From NCBI RefSeq assembly GCF_900115075.1, contig NZ_FOVG01000001.1:1-64000 (forward strand): a stretch of DNA of 64,000 bases, in the 5' to 3' direction. Each line of letters starts with the position of its first letter. Position 1 is the first letter of the stretch. The stretch comes from Candidatus Pantoea varia (GTDB lineage Bacteria; Pseudomonadota; Gammaproteobacteria; Enterobacterales; Enterobacteriaceae). Below the pieces are notes generated by a model. That model made no database searches and was not told the origin of the DNA. It saw nothing but the letters and a program-made list of their open reading frames with translations. A program made the translations under genes and the position numbers. Positions 50,647 through 58,087 of the stretch are shown one piece after another.

Positions 50647-50669
50647 AAAAAAACCGGCTTTCGCTGGTT
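50647..50669 (-). terminator. Terminator of the alpha operon
   Basis: On the minus strand AACCAGC-GAAA-GCCGGTT followed by at least five T, 9 bases past the alpha stop. Confidence 0.85.
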
Positions 50670-50677
50670 CTGGATAG

Positions 50678-53008
50678 TCATGCTACTGCGGGGGCGTCGC
50701 ATTTTGGCAGCCAGTCGGTGCTGCTTTCTTCCGTCAGGTCAAGGTTTGTCTGCATACCCAGCTTTGTCCGGCGCTTCATGTAGTGCTGTCCGTATTCCCG
50801 CATGATGCTCTCCAGCGACAGGCCGAACATCTTCATGCTGAGCGGGTTCCTGTAGCCATTGGCTTCCATATAAGCCAGATAGGCATGGTAGAGATAACGC
50901 CTGGGCTGAAGCGGCCTGATGCTGGCGTTCCCCATGTAAAGCGCATTTGGCTCCGGTGTCGTGAACAGGTAGCCGCAGAAGTCCACCATCGGATCTGCGT
51001 CGCGCTTGATGCGCATCGCCTCGTCAGAGTTCTGCTGCGACTGAAGCAGCGACCGGGCCTGCTGCGGCTGGCTGAACTGCTGCATCAGCTGGCGCACGAT
51101 AACGGCCAGCTCACCGCTGATTTTTTCCTTCAGCTGCGGGTCGCGCTCGTCTGCCGGGATGATTTCCGGGAAGTGGAGTATCACCCGGCGGCGCGACACG
51201 CCACCGCTGCGGTCGGTAAAGCGCATCGGGTTGTTGTTCACCGCCAGAATCACCGCCGGAATGTGGGCCGAATAGGCGTCGCGGTACTTCGGGTCTACGG
51301 AAACAGCATCGCCGCCGGTAATCGCCTTGATGCCCGCGCCGTCGCCGCTCCACTTTTCCTGGTCAGGCAGGATAATCAGCGAATAGCCAATTACCGCCGC
51401 GCGTTCACGTGATGATTCCAGCGTTTCGATAGTTGCTGAAGTGGTGTTGTCCGTTCCGGCCAGCATGGTGGCGATTTCCGCCATGATGCTTTTGCCGCTG
51501 CCGCCGGGGCCGGTGACCTCCAGAAACAGCTGCCAGTCGTAGCGGTTCGCCAGCACCATAAACAGCGCGGCCAGAATGATGTCACGCTTGGCCGGGTCAC
51601 GCCCGGCGGCGCGGTCGAGCCACTGCCAGAAGTGCGGTGCGTGGTCCGCCAGCGTTTCACCCTGAACTGGCTTCGTGTAGTCCACCTCGCTGACCGTGCG
51701 CAGCCAGAAGTCTTTACTGTGCGGGCTGAAGCCGCCGGTGCGGGTGTCCAGCACGCCGTTACGAAAGCCAATCAGGCGGCGCGCCGGGTCGGCCTGCTGC
51801 GGCAGCATCAGCTTCAGCGTGTCCACCACGCCTGAAATCTTGCCCGCCGAAAACGGCGCACGCAGGCGCTGGAACAGCTTCGCCACGTCCCGCTCGAACT
51901 GCTTCCCGGAAATCACCTTCCACGCGCCGGAACGGTAGCGGGACAGAATTTCCCCGCTGGCGTCCACGGCCAGCGCGCTGCGGTAGTGCTCCGCCACGCG
52001 CTCCGCCTTTTCGCTGGCGCTCATGGCCGAAAATTCCGCCTCACTCATCACGTCGAACGGACTGGCGGTGGGTGGCGTGGCGGCTTCGGCCAGCGCCCGC
52101 CGGGTGCTTTCCTCACCGTGCTGCATGAAAGCGTCATTCCAGTCGCCGAACACCGGCGGCAGGGCCACGGCGGCGCGGCTGGCTTCGGCGGCCTGCTTCG
52201 CCTTCGCCTGGCCGTCGCCGTTCAGGTCGCGGTCGGCAGCAATGAGCAGCGGCAGCGCGGCGTGCTTTTCACGGGCAAGGCCAGCCAGAGAAAGGAGGTT
52301 AACGGACGACAGGGCAATCCACACCTCATCCCCGGTCAGGTTGTGCACGGTCAGGCCGGTGGCGTAACCCTCCGTCAGCCAGATGCGCGCTGCCGGTTTG
52401 CCGTTGCTCAGAACGTGGCACGCGCCTTTTACCTGTCCGCCCTTCAGCGTGCGCTTTTCACCTGTGGCGTTAATCAGCTGCACGTTCACCAGCTGGCCGC
52501 CCGTATCATGAAGGGGAACGAGCAAATCACCGGCACGATAGGCCGTTAGCGCGACTTTCTGCGGCTTCGCCAGCGTCAGGCAGGACTGCTGCGGCCAGCC
52601 CTTGCGGGACAGGTAAGCGTTGCCGGTTGCCTGCTGCGCACTGCTGACCAGCTGCCGGGCCTGCTTTACGGCGGCGGCACGGGCGGCTTCGTTATCTTCG
52701 CCCGCGCTGGCGACAGGCGTGCTGTCTATCGGTGGCAGGCTGCCGGTCAGGCCGTTTACCCGCGCGGCGGCTTCGGTCAGGCTCAGTGAGAGGGCCTTTT
52801 TCACCAGGTCCATGCCGTCACCGGCACCGCACTGATTACAAATCCACGTGCCTCGTCCCTCCTGGTCGTCAAAGCGGAAGCGGTCGGTTCCGCCGCATAC
52901 CGGGCAGGAGGTATGGCGGTTCTTTACCACCTTCACGCCCAGCGCGGGCAGGATGCGGGGCCACTGGCCCCGCGCGGCTTTTGTCGCGTCTGATACGGTC
53001 ATTTTCAT
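50678..53008 (-). CDS. P4-type alpha protein (primase, helicase, origin binding)
   Basis: A 776-residue replication protein matching phage P4 alpha (777) along its length. The N-terminal zinc ribbon has Cys35/38 and Cys57/60 (CPVCGG, ICNQCGAGDG). Primase motif EGYATGLTVHNLTG is near residue 215 and RDLNGDGQAKAK near 260. The C-terminal D5-like helicase has Walker A GPGGSGKSIMAEIA and ITGGDAVSVDPKYRDAY. The last ~100 residues bind ori iterons in P4. Last gene of the vis-ash-ORF106-alpha operon. Confidence 0.96.
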   Translation of the reverse strand: MKMTVSDATKAARGQWPRILPALGVKVVKNRHTSCPVCGGTDRFRFDDQEGRGTWICNQCGAGDGMDLVKKALSLSLTEAAARVNGLTGSLPPIDSTPVASAGEDNEAARAAAVKQARQLVSSAQQATGNAYLSRKGWPQQSCLTLAKPQKVALTAYRAGDLLVPLHDTGGQLVNVQLINATGEKRTLKGGQVKGACHVLSNGKPAARIWLTEGYATGLTVHNLTGDEVWIALSSVNLLSLAGLAREKHAALPLLIAADRDLNGDGQAKAKQAAEASRAAVALPPVFGDWNDAFMQHGEESTRRALAEAATPPTASPFDVMSEAEFSAMSASEKAERVAEHYRSALAVDASGEILSRYRSGAWKVISGKQFERDVAKLFQRLRAPFSAGKISGVVDTLKLMLPQQADPARRLIGFRNGVLDTRTGGFSPHSKDFWLRTVSEVDYTKPVQGETLADHAPHFWQWLDRAAGRDPAKRDIILAALFMVLANRYDWQLFLEVTGPGGSGKSIMAEIATMLAGTDNTTSATIETLESSRERAAVIGYSLIILPDQEKWSGDGAGIKAITGGDAVSVDPKYRDAYSAHIPAVILAVNNNPMRFTDRSGGVSRRRVILHFPEIIPADERDPQLKEKISGELAVIVRQLMQQFSQPQQARSLLQSQQNSDEAMRIKRDADPMVDFCGYLFTTPEPNALYMGNASIRPLQPRRYLYHAYLAYMEANGYRNPLSMKMFGLSLESIMREYGQHYMKRRTKLGMQTNLDLTEESSTDWLPKCDAPAVA

Positions 53009-53022
53009 TGTTCTTTTCTCCC

Positions 53023-53346
53023 TCAGTGCAGCACCGGCGCGTCTTTGAGACGCCCGCAGAGTTCATCCATCACCACCTGTCCCAGAAAGCTCAGGCACGG
53101 GGCCGACTTGAGCGGCCCGGCGGCCAGCAGGTCGTCGAGCAGCGCGCAGGCAATTTCCTGACCGCGCTGGCGTCCGTGCTGGCGCAGATAGAAGCCTTCC
53201 AGCTCGGTTTCAATGGCGTGTTCAAGGCGCGCCAGCGTCAGGCCGGGATAGCGCTTCTGTTCGCGGCAGACGGTCAGCCAGGCGCAGGCCACCGCGCGGC
53301 GTGAAAGCGCGGAATGCAGTTCGGGGGAAAGGGTACGTGTGCTCAT
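53023..53346 (-). CDS. P4 ORF106-like protein (DUF5375)
   Basis: A 107-residue protein of the size and sequence type of P4 Orf106 ([40 protein letters not shown]). It is always just upstream of alpha in P4 satellites. Function unknown. It overlaps the 74-residue ORF by 4 bases and ends 14 bases before alpha. Confidence 0.88.
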   Translation of the reverse strand: MSTRTLSPELHSALSRRAVACAWLTVCREQKRYPGLTLARLEHAIETELEGFYLRQHGRQRGQEIACALLDDLLAAGPLKSAPCLSFLGQVVMDELCGRLKDAPVLH

Positions 53347-53567
53347 GGCTCAACCTCCCCGTTCATCCAGCCGTCCTGACAGCGGCTTACCACTCCGTCC
53401 AGTTGCTCGGTGAGGAGGAAAATCAGCGAATTCAGCTGCGCCTGCTGTGTGGCCGGTGGCTGTTCGTGGCACTCCTGAAGCAGGGTCATGTCGCTGATAA
53501 AGCGCCCGGCGTTGCGCAGGTGTTCAAGGCGTAACAGGTCTGCGTGGGAAATGGTGGCGTTAGTCAT
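53343..53567 (-). CDS. Small satellite protein of unknown function
   Basis: A 74-residue helical protein ([20 protein letters not shown]) overlapping both neighbours by 4 bases in the early operon. It sits where P4 has short early ORFs such as eta. No function recognised. Confidence 0.75.
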   Translation of the reverse strand: MTNATISHADLLRLEHLRNAGRFISDMTLLQECHEQPPATQQAQLNSLIFLLTEQLDGVVSRCQDGWMNGEVEP

Positions 53568-54172
53568 GCGCGCACCTCCCGGACCGGCAGGCGGGCGGCA
53601 AGGGACAGTACGTAATCGCGGGCCAGCGGCAGGCGGGCGGTGCGTTCGTCAGCGGCAACGGTGCGGAGCATGTGGATACGCAGCTGGCGCTCGGTACGGC
53701 GCACGGCGGCAAAGACGAAAACAAACTGAGGGTATGGGGAATTAAGGACCGTAGCCATAGGGGCAAACTCCTTTGTTAGCTTTCTACAGCTACCACCAGA
53801 GTTCCTACGCTCAAGGGTGGCAGCCCGGACGGGGGTAGGAATACCGGCAACAAAGGAAACCGGCCAGCCCGAAGGCTGCCCCGCCCGGGCCACCATTACG
53901 CAGACGGCACAGCGGAAACAGAACCGCTGCCCGAAAAATGGGTGCACATGGGCACAGACACAAAAAAAGACGCATGGCGCGTCTGGTGTCGCCTTTGTTT
54001 CGCTCGGGTTCCTACGCCCGGCTGCCGATTTTGCGACAGCAGAAAGACTGTACCAGGGAATGGCCCCGGCGTGCAAGCCGGGGAATACAGGAAAATGCAG
54101 CATGGCGGAAAAACTCAAGAGTTGGTGGAGATCATGCTGCACGTTCCTGACCGCGTGCGGCGATGCGTGCAT
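53564..54172 (-). CDS. Ash/Icd-like (Kil) protein
   Basis: The open frame of 202 codons matches the Ash family ([36 protein letters not shown]), which covers the P4 immunity region and host cell-division inhibitor. A much better start lies inside at ATG 53758 ([16 protein letters not shown], 64 residues) with AAGGAG upstream, equivalent to P4 kil/icd. I think 53564-53758 is the translated toxin-like product, and the upstream part reflects conserved CI RNA sequence. Excess kil product blocks host division in P4. Overlaps vis by 41 bases in another frame. Confidence 0.75.
   Translation of the reverse strand: MHASPHAVRNVQHDLHQLLSFSAMLHFPVFPGLHAGAIPWYSLSAVAKSAAGRRNPSETKATPDAPCVFFCVCAHVHPFFGQRFCFRCAVCVMVARAGQPSGWPVSFVAGIPTPVRAATLERRNSGGSCRKLTKEFAPMATVLNSPYPQFVFVFAAVRRTERQLRIHMLRTVAADERTARLPLARDYVLSLAARLPVREVRA
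53799..54020 (-). ncRNA. P4-like CI antisense-RNA immunity region
   Basis: Within the leader before the Kil start the minus strand carries two hairpins with the same 8-base loop CGTAGGAA: CGGG-loop-CCCG (54005-54020) and GAG-loop-CTC (53799-53812). Between them lies a stem-loop GGTA-TTCC-TACC (53834-53845) whose TTCCTAC loop complements both. GGCTGCC beside it (minus strand, ~53820) complements GGCAGCC beside the first hairpin. P4 superinfection immunity works this way: seqB in CI RNA pairs with seqA and seqC of the nascent transcript and forces termination. Ends of the CI RNA not determined. Confidence 0.62.
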
Positions 54173-54398
54173 TCATCCAGGCGCTGACCTCGCTGGCAAG
54201 CCACGCGACGTTCTTGCCGCCAAGCGATACCTGCGCCGGAAAAGCACTGCGGCTGATGAGGTCATAGATGGTTGAGCGGGACAGGCCGCAGACGTGGATC
54301 ACTTCCGGCAGGCGCATAAAGCGCTCCTGGACCGGGAATGATACCGGCATGGCAGGGGCCGCCGGGGCGGATGAATGAGCGTTTAAAGTCGTATGCAT
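54132..54398 (-). CDS. vis: AlpA-family regulator/excisionase Vis
   Basis: An 88-residue MerR-like helix-turn-helix protein, the length of P4 Vis (ORF88). Motif [20 protein letters not shown] at residues ~28-47, then [19 protein letters not shown]. In P4, Vis represses and promotes excision by bending att DNA. AGAGG precedes the ATG. First gene of the early/alpha operon. Confidence 0.93.
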   Translation of the reverse strand: MHTTLNAHSSAPAAPAMPVSFPVQERFMRLPEVIHVCGLSRSTIYDLISRSAFPAQVSLGGKNVAWLASEVSAWMNARIAARGQERAA

Positions 54399-54499
54399 GA
54401 GCTACCTCTTAGGTATCCGTGAAGCGCCGCACAGGTGTGTACGGCATCGGGTAGCTCTTTATTTTGCGAATATTTTTGCCGGTGACAACAACAGAAATC

Positions 54500-54517
54500 T
54501 GTCTGATCGGACGCACA
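54500..54517 (-). promoter_or_regulatory. Ogr/Delta activator box before vis (PLL-like)
   Basis: TGT-CTGATCGGACGC-ACA fits the TGT-N12-ACA site of the Ogr/Delta activators. Centred about 110 bases before the vis ATG, it would place a transcription start (55 bases downstream) near 54453. This matches P4's late-left promoter, which drives vis-alpha. Confidence 0.7.
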
Positions 54518-54659
54518 AAAACCACACAAAAAATGCGTGTACGTGAATAGTACCAGACTGCACCAAAAAGTACTGATAAGGTTTTATCCAATAATTTTAG
54601 GTCCAATATAAGGAAGCCTTTAAAACCAATCGTTCTAAAGAATTAATAAGGTCAAAAAC

Positions 54660-54770
54660 CTGCTGATGAACGATGGTGAACAGAGGGTGAAGGATTACTT
54701 TTTCACTCTTCACCTCTTAACTTACTGTATTTACTATTTTTTCTCTCTGGTGAAGAATAGTGAAGAATTT
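54660..54770. promoter_or_regulatory. Iteron cluster, candidate replication origin of the satellite
   Basis: At least six GTGAA-type motifs in ~100 bases: TGGTGAACAG (54674), GGGTGAAGG (54685), TTCACTCTTCACC (54702-54714, two inverted) and TGGTGAAGAATAGTGAAG (54749-54766, two direct). The surrounding DNA is AT-rich. P4 alpha initiates at repeats of this sequence. Together with the smaller cluster near 50.6 kb this reproduces the P4 ori/crr pair. Confidence 0.7.
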
Positions 54771-54838
54771 ATATAAAACTGAAAGCTGATAACAGGCTTC
54801 AGTGAGACCTTTTCCTGGCTCGCCAGAAGTAATGCTTT

Positions 54839-54895
54839 TGTCTGGTCCGTCATACAACGCCCTTCGGTAGAAGCCGCTGTGCCAGACCCGGCACA
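54839..54895 (+). promoter_or_regulatory. Late promoter with two Ogr/Delta boxes
   Basis: TGT-CTGGTCCGTCAT-ACA (54839-54856) and TGT-GCCAGACCCGGC-ACA (54878-54895), centres 39 bases apart. With a transcription start near 54903 they lie at about -55 and -18, the arrangement described for the P4 sid promoter. The next gene encodes an Ogr/Delta protein, implying autoactivation or helper Ogr control. Confidence 0.78.
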
Positions 54896-54929
54896 ATTGT
54901 CTTACTGAAACCAGCCGACAGGAAACGAG

Positions 54930-55205
54930 ATGGCCCTGAAATGTCCCGAATGTGGTCAGGTAGCCCACACCCGCACCAGCGCTTATGAAGCGCCCTCCGT
55001 AAAGCGTACCTGGTACCAGTGCCAGAACCTCGACTGCTCCTGCACCTTCACCGCGCTGGAGAGCGTCGAGAAAATCATCATGAAGCCCCGCAGGCCCGCA
55101 TTAGTAGAGCCGGAACGGCAGAATGATGTGCCGGTTCGCCAGCCGCAGACGCTGGGCCGCTATGGTTCAGCCAGCGCCCGCAAAGACCGCCACGCACAGC
55201 CCTGA
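54930..55205 (+). CDS. ogr: Ogr/Delta-family zinc-finger transcription activator
   Basis: A 91-residue activator of satellite and helper late promoters. Zinc cysteines in MALKCPECGQVAHTRTS and WYQCQNLDCSC (C5, C8, C31, C36 type) define the Ogr family. It is a single-domain protein like P2 Ogr, not the fused two-domain P4 Delta. Two family binding sites lie directly upstream. It begins a two-gene late transcript with psu. Confidence 0.93.
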   Translation: MALKCPECGQVAHTRTSAYEAPSVKRTWYQCQNLDCSCTFTALESVEKIIMKPRRPALVEPERQNDVPVRQPQTLGRYGSASARKDRHAQP

Positions 55206-55222
55206 CAGAGAGGAAAAACAGC

Positions 55223-56035
55223 ATGACACAGCAGCAGATGACCGACGAACATATTCAGGCCGCCGGTAACCGTATCGGTACGGCGCAGGCCAGAGCACAG
55301 CGCCCACTTAAGGAAGCCGGATGGCTCCTCCGGTTACCCGAGGCCGACGTTATCATCCACACCACCGAGCTGGTAAAGGGCTTGTCCTCTGAGTGGCGGT
55401 TGCGTATTGAAGACCTCAATACAAAGATGCTGGCCTGGCTGGAGGCAAGACAGACTGAAAAGACCGCCACTGAAAATCTCAGCGGGCTGCGCCAGCGTAA
55501 GGCCGAAATGGAGCAGGCAAGCCGGGACAACCGGGCACGCTTCCGTGAGCTGCTGGGACAGAATGGCGGAACCGTCACGCCGGAGATGAAGACGCTGCGC
55601 GCGGAGTATCTGGAGCAGCAGGAAACGGCATCTGACCTTGCCGGGCTTATTGCCGAAAAGGAAAAGCAGCTGCCAGTGCTGGCCGACGTGACGGGGCGCA
55701 AAGCTAATGCTTATGTGTTCAGTCATGAGGGCATCACGGATGAGCGTATTGATACGCTTATTGATGACTTCTTTATCATTCACGGCGCAGAGCTGGGCAG
55801 CCTGCTCAGGATGAAGTACAGCCAGTTTGAACGAAATGGCTCAACCCATGCACCGGGCGTTATCGAAGGCGCGAACGATGCCGACACGCTGTACCGCGTA
55901 TATGTCCAAAACCTGATTAAGCGATGGACGAGCTTAAATCAGCCGCTGATGTTCCGCGATGACGTGCTGAGCGTCAGCGGTGCGCATCCTTTCCGGGGAG
56001 CGAAAACCGACCGCCGCAAGCGCAAACTTTTCTGA
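55223..56035 (+). CDS. psu: Psu-family polarity-suppression protein
   Basis: A 270-residue, mostly helical protein. Residues ~85-200 resemble P4 Psu (190 residues): a coiled-coil segment QRKAEMEQASRDNRARFREL, then ANAYVFSHEGITDERIDTL and DDFFIIHGAELGSLL, where Psu has YIRSHEAV and LNDFMQQHGTAL. An ~80-residue N-terminal extension is absent from P4 Psu. P4 Psu binds Rho to suppress termination and decorates the capsid. Being after ogr and next to cos agrees with the P4 map. Distance from Psu makes function less certain. Confidence 0.7.
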   Translation: MTQQQMTDEHIQAAGNRIGTAQARAQRPLKEAGWLLRLPEADVIIHTTELVKGLSSEWRLRIEDLNTKMLAWLEARQTEKTATENLSGLRQRKAEMEQASRDNRARFRELLGQNGGTVTPEMKTLRAEYLEQQETASDLAGLIAEKEKQLPVLADVTGRKANAYVFSHEGITDERIDTLIDDFFIIHGAELGSLLRMKYSQFERNGSTHAPGVIEGANDADTLYRVYVQNLIKRWTSLNQPLMFRDDVLSVSGAHPFRGAKTDRRKRKLF

Positions 56036-56058
56036 GCCACAGGCACAGAAACTCACCG

Positions 56059-56085
56059 AAGCCCGGCCCGTGCCGGGCTTTTTTA
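56059..56085 (+). terminator. Terminator after psu
   Basis: AAGCCCGGC-CCGT-GCCGGGCTT followed by TTTT, 23 bases past the psu stop. Confidence 0.92.
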
Positions 56086-56224
56086 CGTCCGTTGCGTGAG
56101 TGCATGTCTATGCTGCATGAAAACGCATGAGTCTCCGGCACCCCGGAACGGCAGATAAGGCCAGCAGCGGAGCGGCTAAGAGCTAATCATGCAGGTGCAT
56201 GAAAACCGCTGCATAAAGTGGGCA

Positions 56225-56243
56225 GGCGTGGCGGGGCTACGAG
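56225..56243 (+). other. Candidate cos packaging site
   Basis: GGCGTGGCGGGGCTACGAG. The first 12 bases equal the cohesive-end start of coliphage 186 (GGCGTGGCGGGG) and differ by one from P2/P4 (GGCGAGGCGGGG), as recalled from those phages. It lies 190 bases after psu, where P4 has cos. Short repeats TGCATGAAAAC/GCATGAAAACCGCTGCAT at 56113-56215 on one side may be terminase-binding sites. The 200-base gap has no gene. Confidence 0.72.
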
Positions 56244-56287
56244 CGCGCGCAACGCCGCTTAGTTACAGATCTTTCCTTAGGCCAACA

Positions 56288-58078
56288 TTATTTTTTTACT
56301 CTAGACTGCATTCGTAAATTTTCTACAGCCTGATTCAAATCTACTTTTCCGTTTGCTGCCGACCATCGTTCCCAAAATGGTACGGTGGCGCTCCTTGGCT
56401 CATGTTGTGGCTTATCCATTTTAATTCTAGTAGGCAATAAGGTTGCATCTCCTACTACAACTGCTTCACCTACATCAAGCGTAGGCAATACTTCCATCAG
56501 GCTTTCAAGGCTTTCGGGCAATAGTTGTTTAACAACGGATTGATCGGTTTTATTGGATAGCCGCATGCTTATTATATTGCTGCATTGACTTAAGATGGTT
56601 GTACTTACATCTGATGGTCTTTGACTTACGACAAATAAACCTACCCCATATTTTCTTCCTTCTTTAGCGATCTTCTCAAAGTTTTCCAAAGCTCTTTTTT
56701 CCATTGGCCCAACCAAGGATGAGTGGTTAGGGAGATAAAGATGGGCTTCGTCGCACACCATTACTACCGGGTGTCGCATATCACTGTTTTCACCTGGGTC
56801 AGTCCAGAATTGTATTTGATATACAATTCTAGCAACTAGACTAATCACTACCGGTAATATGTCTGACGGAACTTCAGAAAAATCAATTATTTTTATCCCG
56901 CTATTGATACTGTCATTTTTTTCGCCAAAGCCTAATAGTTTTTCGGCAATTTGAAACAGTGAGGAGTATTCATCATATGTCGGTGGTGCTTTGTACATAA
57001 ATGCATACCGGCGATCGTTTATTTTAGTTTTTAACCTAATTAAAAACCGTGAGAGTTTACCGTGCAAGGGACCTTTTTCTGTTTTAGGTTGTCCTTTTTT
57101 TGCTCCAGTAGCATAAAAATCTCCTGTCTCTTTTTCATCATTATTTTTGTTTTCTAAAGAATCAAGAAGCTCATTAATGTTAAAAGGTATAGGCGTGTCT
57201 ACAGTAAAACCATCATAAAGTTCATTTTTTTCAAGTTTAGCTAAAGCATTCTTTTTAGTTTCAATTATTGAATCCATTAATGCAATTGCTTGGTTAGGTG
57301 CGTTCTCGCCAGACCGATCGACGAAAATTGATTGCATCTCATCAAAGTTAAGTAACCAGAATGGTAAGTAAATTATTTCATTAAGACCTTCGTTGTTCTC
57401 ATTAGGTCCTGCTATCTTAAATTTCTTAGCGAAGTTCATTGTTGAGTATTCGCCATGTAAATCAAAAACGATAATGTTCGAATCTTTCAATTTGGCAGCT
57501 TGCTCAAGTATTGAAGCAACTGTAAAAGACTTGCCAGATCCAGTGCTACCTAATAAAGCGGCGTGACGCTGGAAAAGTTTATTGCCGTCTATGAATGCAT
57601 TAGCTTTACCATCGAGCGTATACGTACCAAGTTTCAATGGCGCGTAACTCTGATTTTTAGCTGATGCACTAATTATTCCCATAAAATCTTCTAAGAATTT
57701 ATCTTCAATAGGGAATACGGGCCTATTTATTTCTGGAAGGCAGAATATAGCTCTTGAAAAAACATTATGATTTTTTCCATCTCTACTACGATAAGTACCA
57801 ACTAGACTAATAGATATACCATTTTCTTCAATAGGGACGATTTCATCATCTTCGAATTCATCCTCATTTACTATTTCCGTCAATTCTATAGGTTTTCTCC
57901 AAACCTTTTCAATCATACCTATGATCCATTCATCGCCTAAGGCTTGAATTGCAACCAGTCTACCTACTCGTGCTTTTTGCAATTTTTGACTATCAGTTAC
58001 TCTAATTGTTAGGCGAGAGCTTTCTACGCTACGAACCTCACCAATTGAATAGTCTTCATTAAAACTAAAGATGCTCAT
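56288..58078 (-). CDS. HerA-family ATPase of a SIR2-HerA defence system
   Basis: A 596-residue FtsK/HerA-like hexameric ATPase. N-terminal HAS-barrel-like domain (residues 1-120), Walker A GSTGSGKSFTVASIL near residue 175, Walker B VVMVCDEAHLYLP near 445 and sensor/arginine-finger region GLFVVSQRPSDVSTTIL near 490. It is second in a two-gene operon, 9 bases after the SIR2 gene. In known systems HerA assembles with SIR2 into a large complex required for phage defence. The gene is AT-rich compared with satellite core genes, suggesting recent acquisition as cargo. Confidence 0.93.
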   Translation of the reverse strand: MSIFSFNEDYSIGEVRSVESSRLTIRVTDSQKLQKARVGRLVAIQALGDEWIIGMIEKVWRKPIELTEIVNEDEFEDDEIVPIEENGISISLVGTYRSRDGKNHNVFSRAIFCLPEINRPVFPIEDKFLEDFMGIISASAKNQSYAPLKLGTYTLDGKANAFIDGNKLFQRHAALLGSTGSGKSFTVASILEQAAKLKDSNIIVFDLHGEYSTMNFAKKFKIAGPNENNEGLNEIIYLPFWLLNFDEMQSIFVDRSGENAPNQAIALMDSIIETKKNALAKLEKNELYDGFTVDTPIPFNINELLDSLENKNNDEKETGDFYATGAKKGQPKTEKGPLHGKLSRFLIRLKTKINDRRYAFMYKAPPTYDEYSSLFQIAEKLLGFGEKNDSINSGIKIIDFSEVPSDILPVVISLVARIVYQIQFWTDPGENSDMRHPVVMVCDEAHLYLPNHSSLVGPMEKRALENFEKIAKEGRKYGVGLFVVSQRPSDVSTTILSQCSNIISMRLSNKTDQSVVKQLLPESLESLMEVLPTLDVGEAVVVGDATLLPTRIKMDKPQHEPRSATVPFWERWSAANGKVDLNQAVENLRMQSRVKK

Positions 58079-58087
58079 AGTTACGCC

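Noticed and set aside
53759..54172. Full 202-residue Ash frame as the sole translated product
   Set aside because: It overlaps vis and the structured immunity leader, while the internal ATG at 53758 has a good ribosome site. The long call is kept only because the family is annotated that way.
55223..56035. Assignment of the 270-residue late protein as Sid (capsid size determinant)
   Set aside because: Its SHE and DFxxxHGxxL segments fit Psu better, and its position after ogr and next to cos is that of psu.
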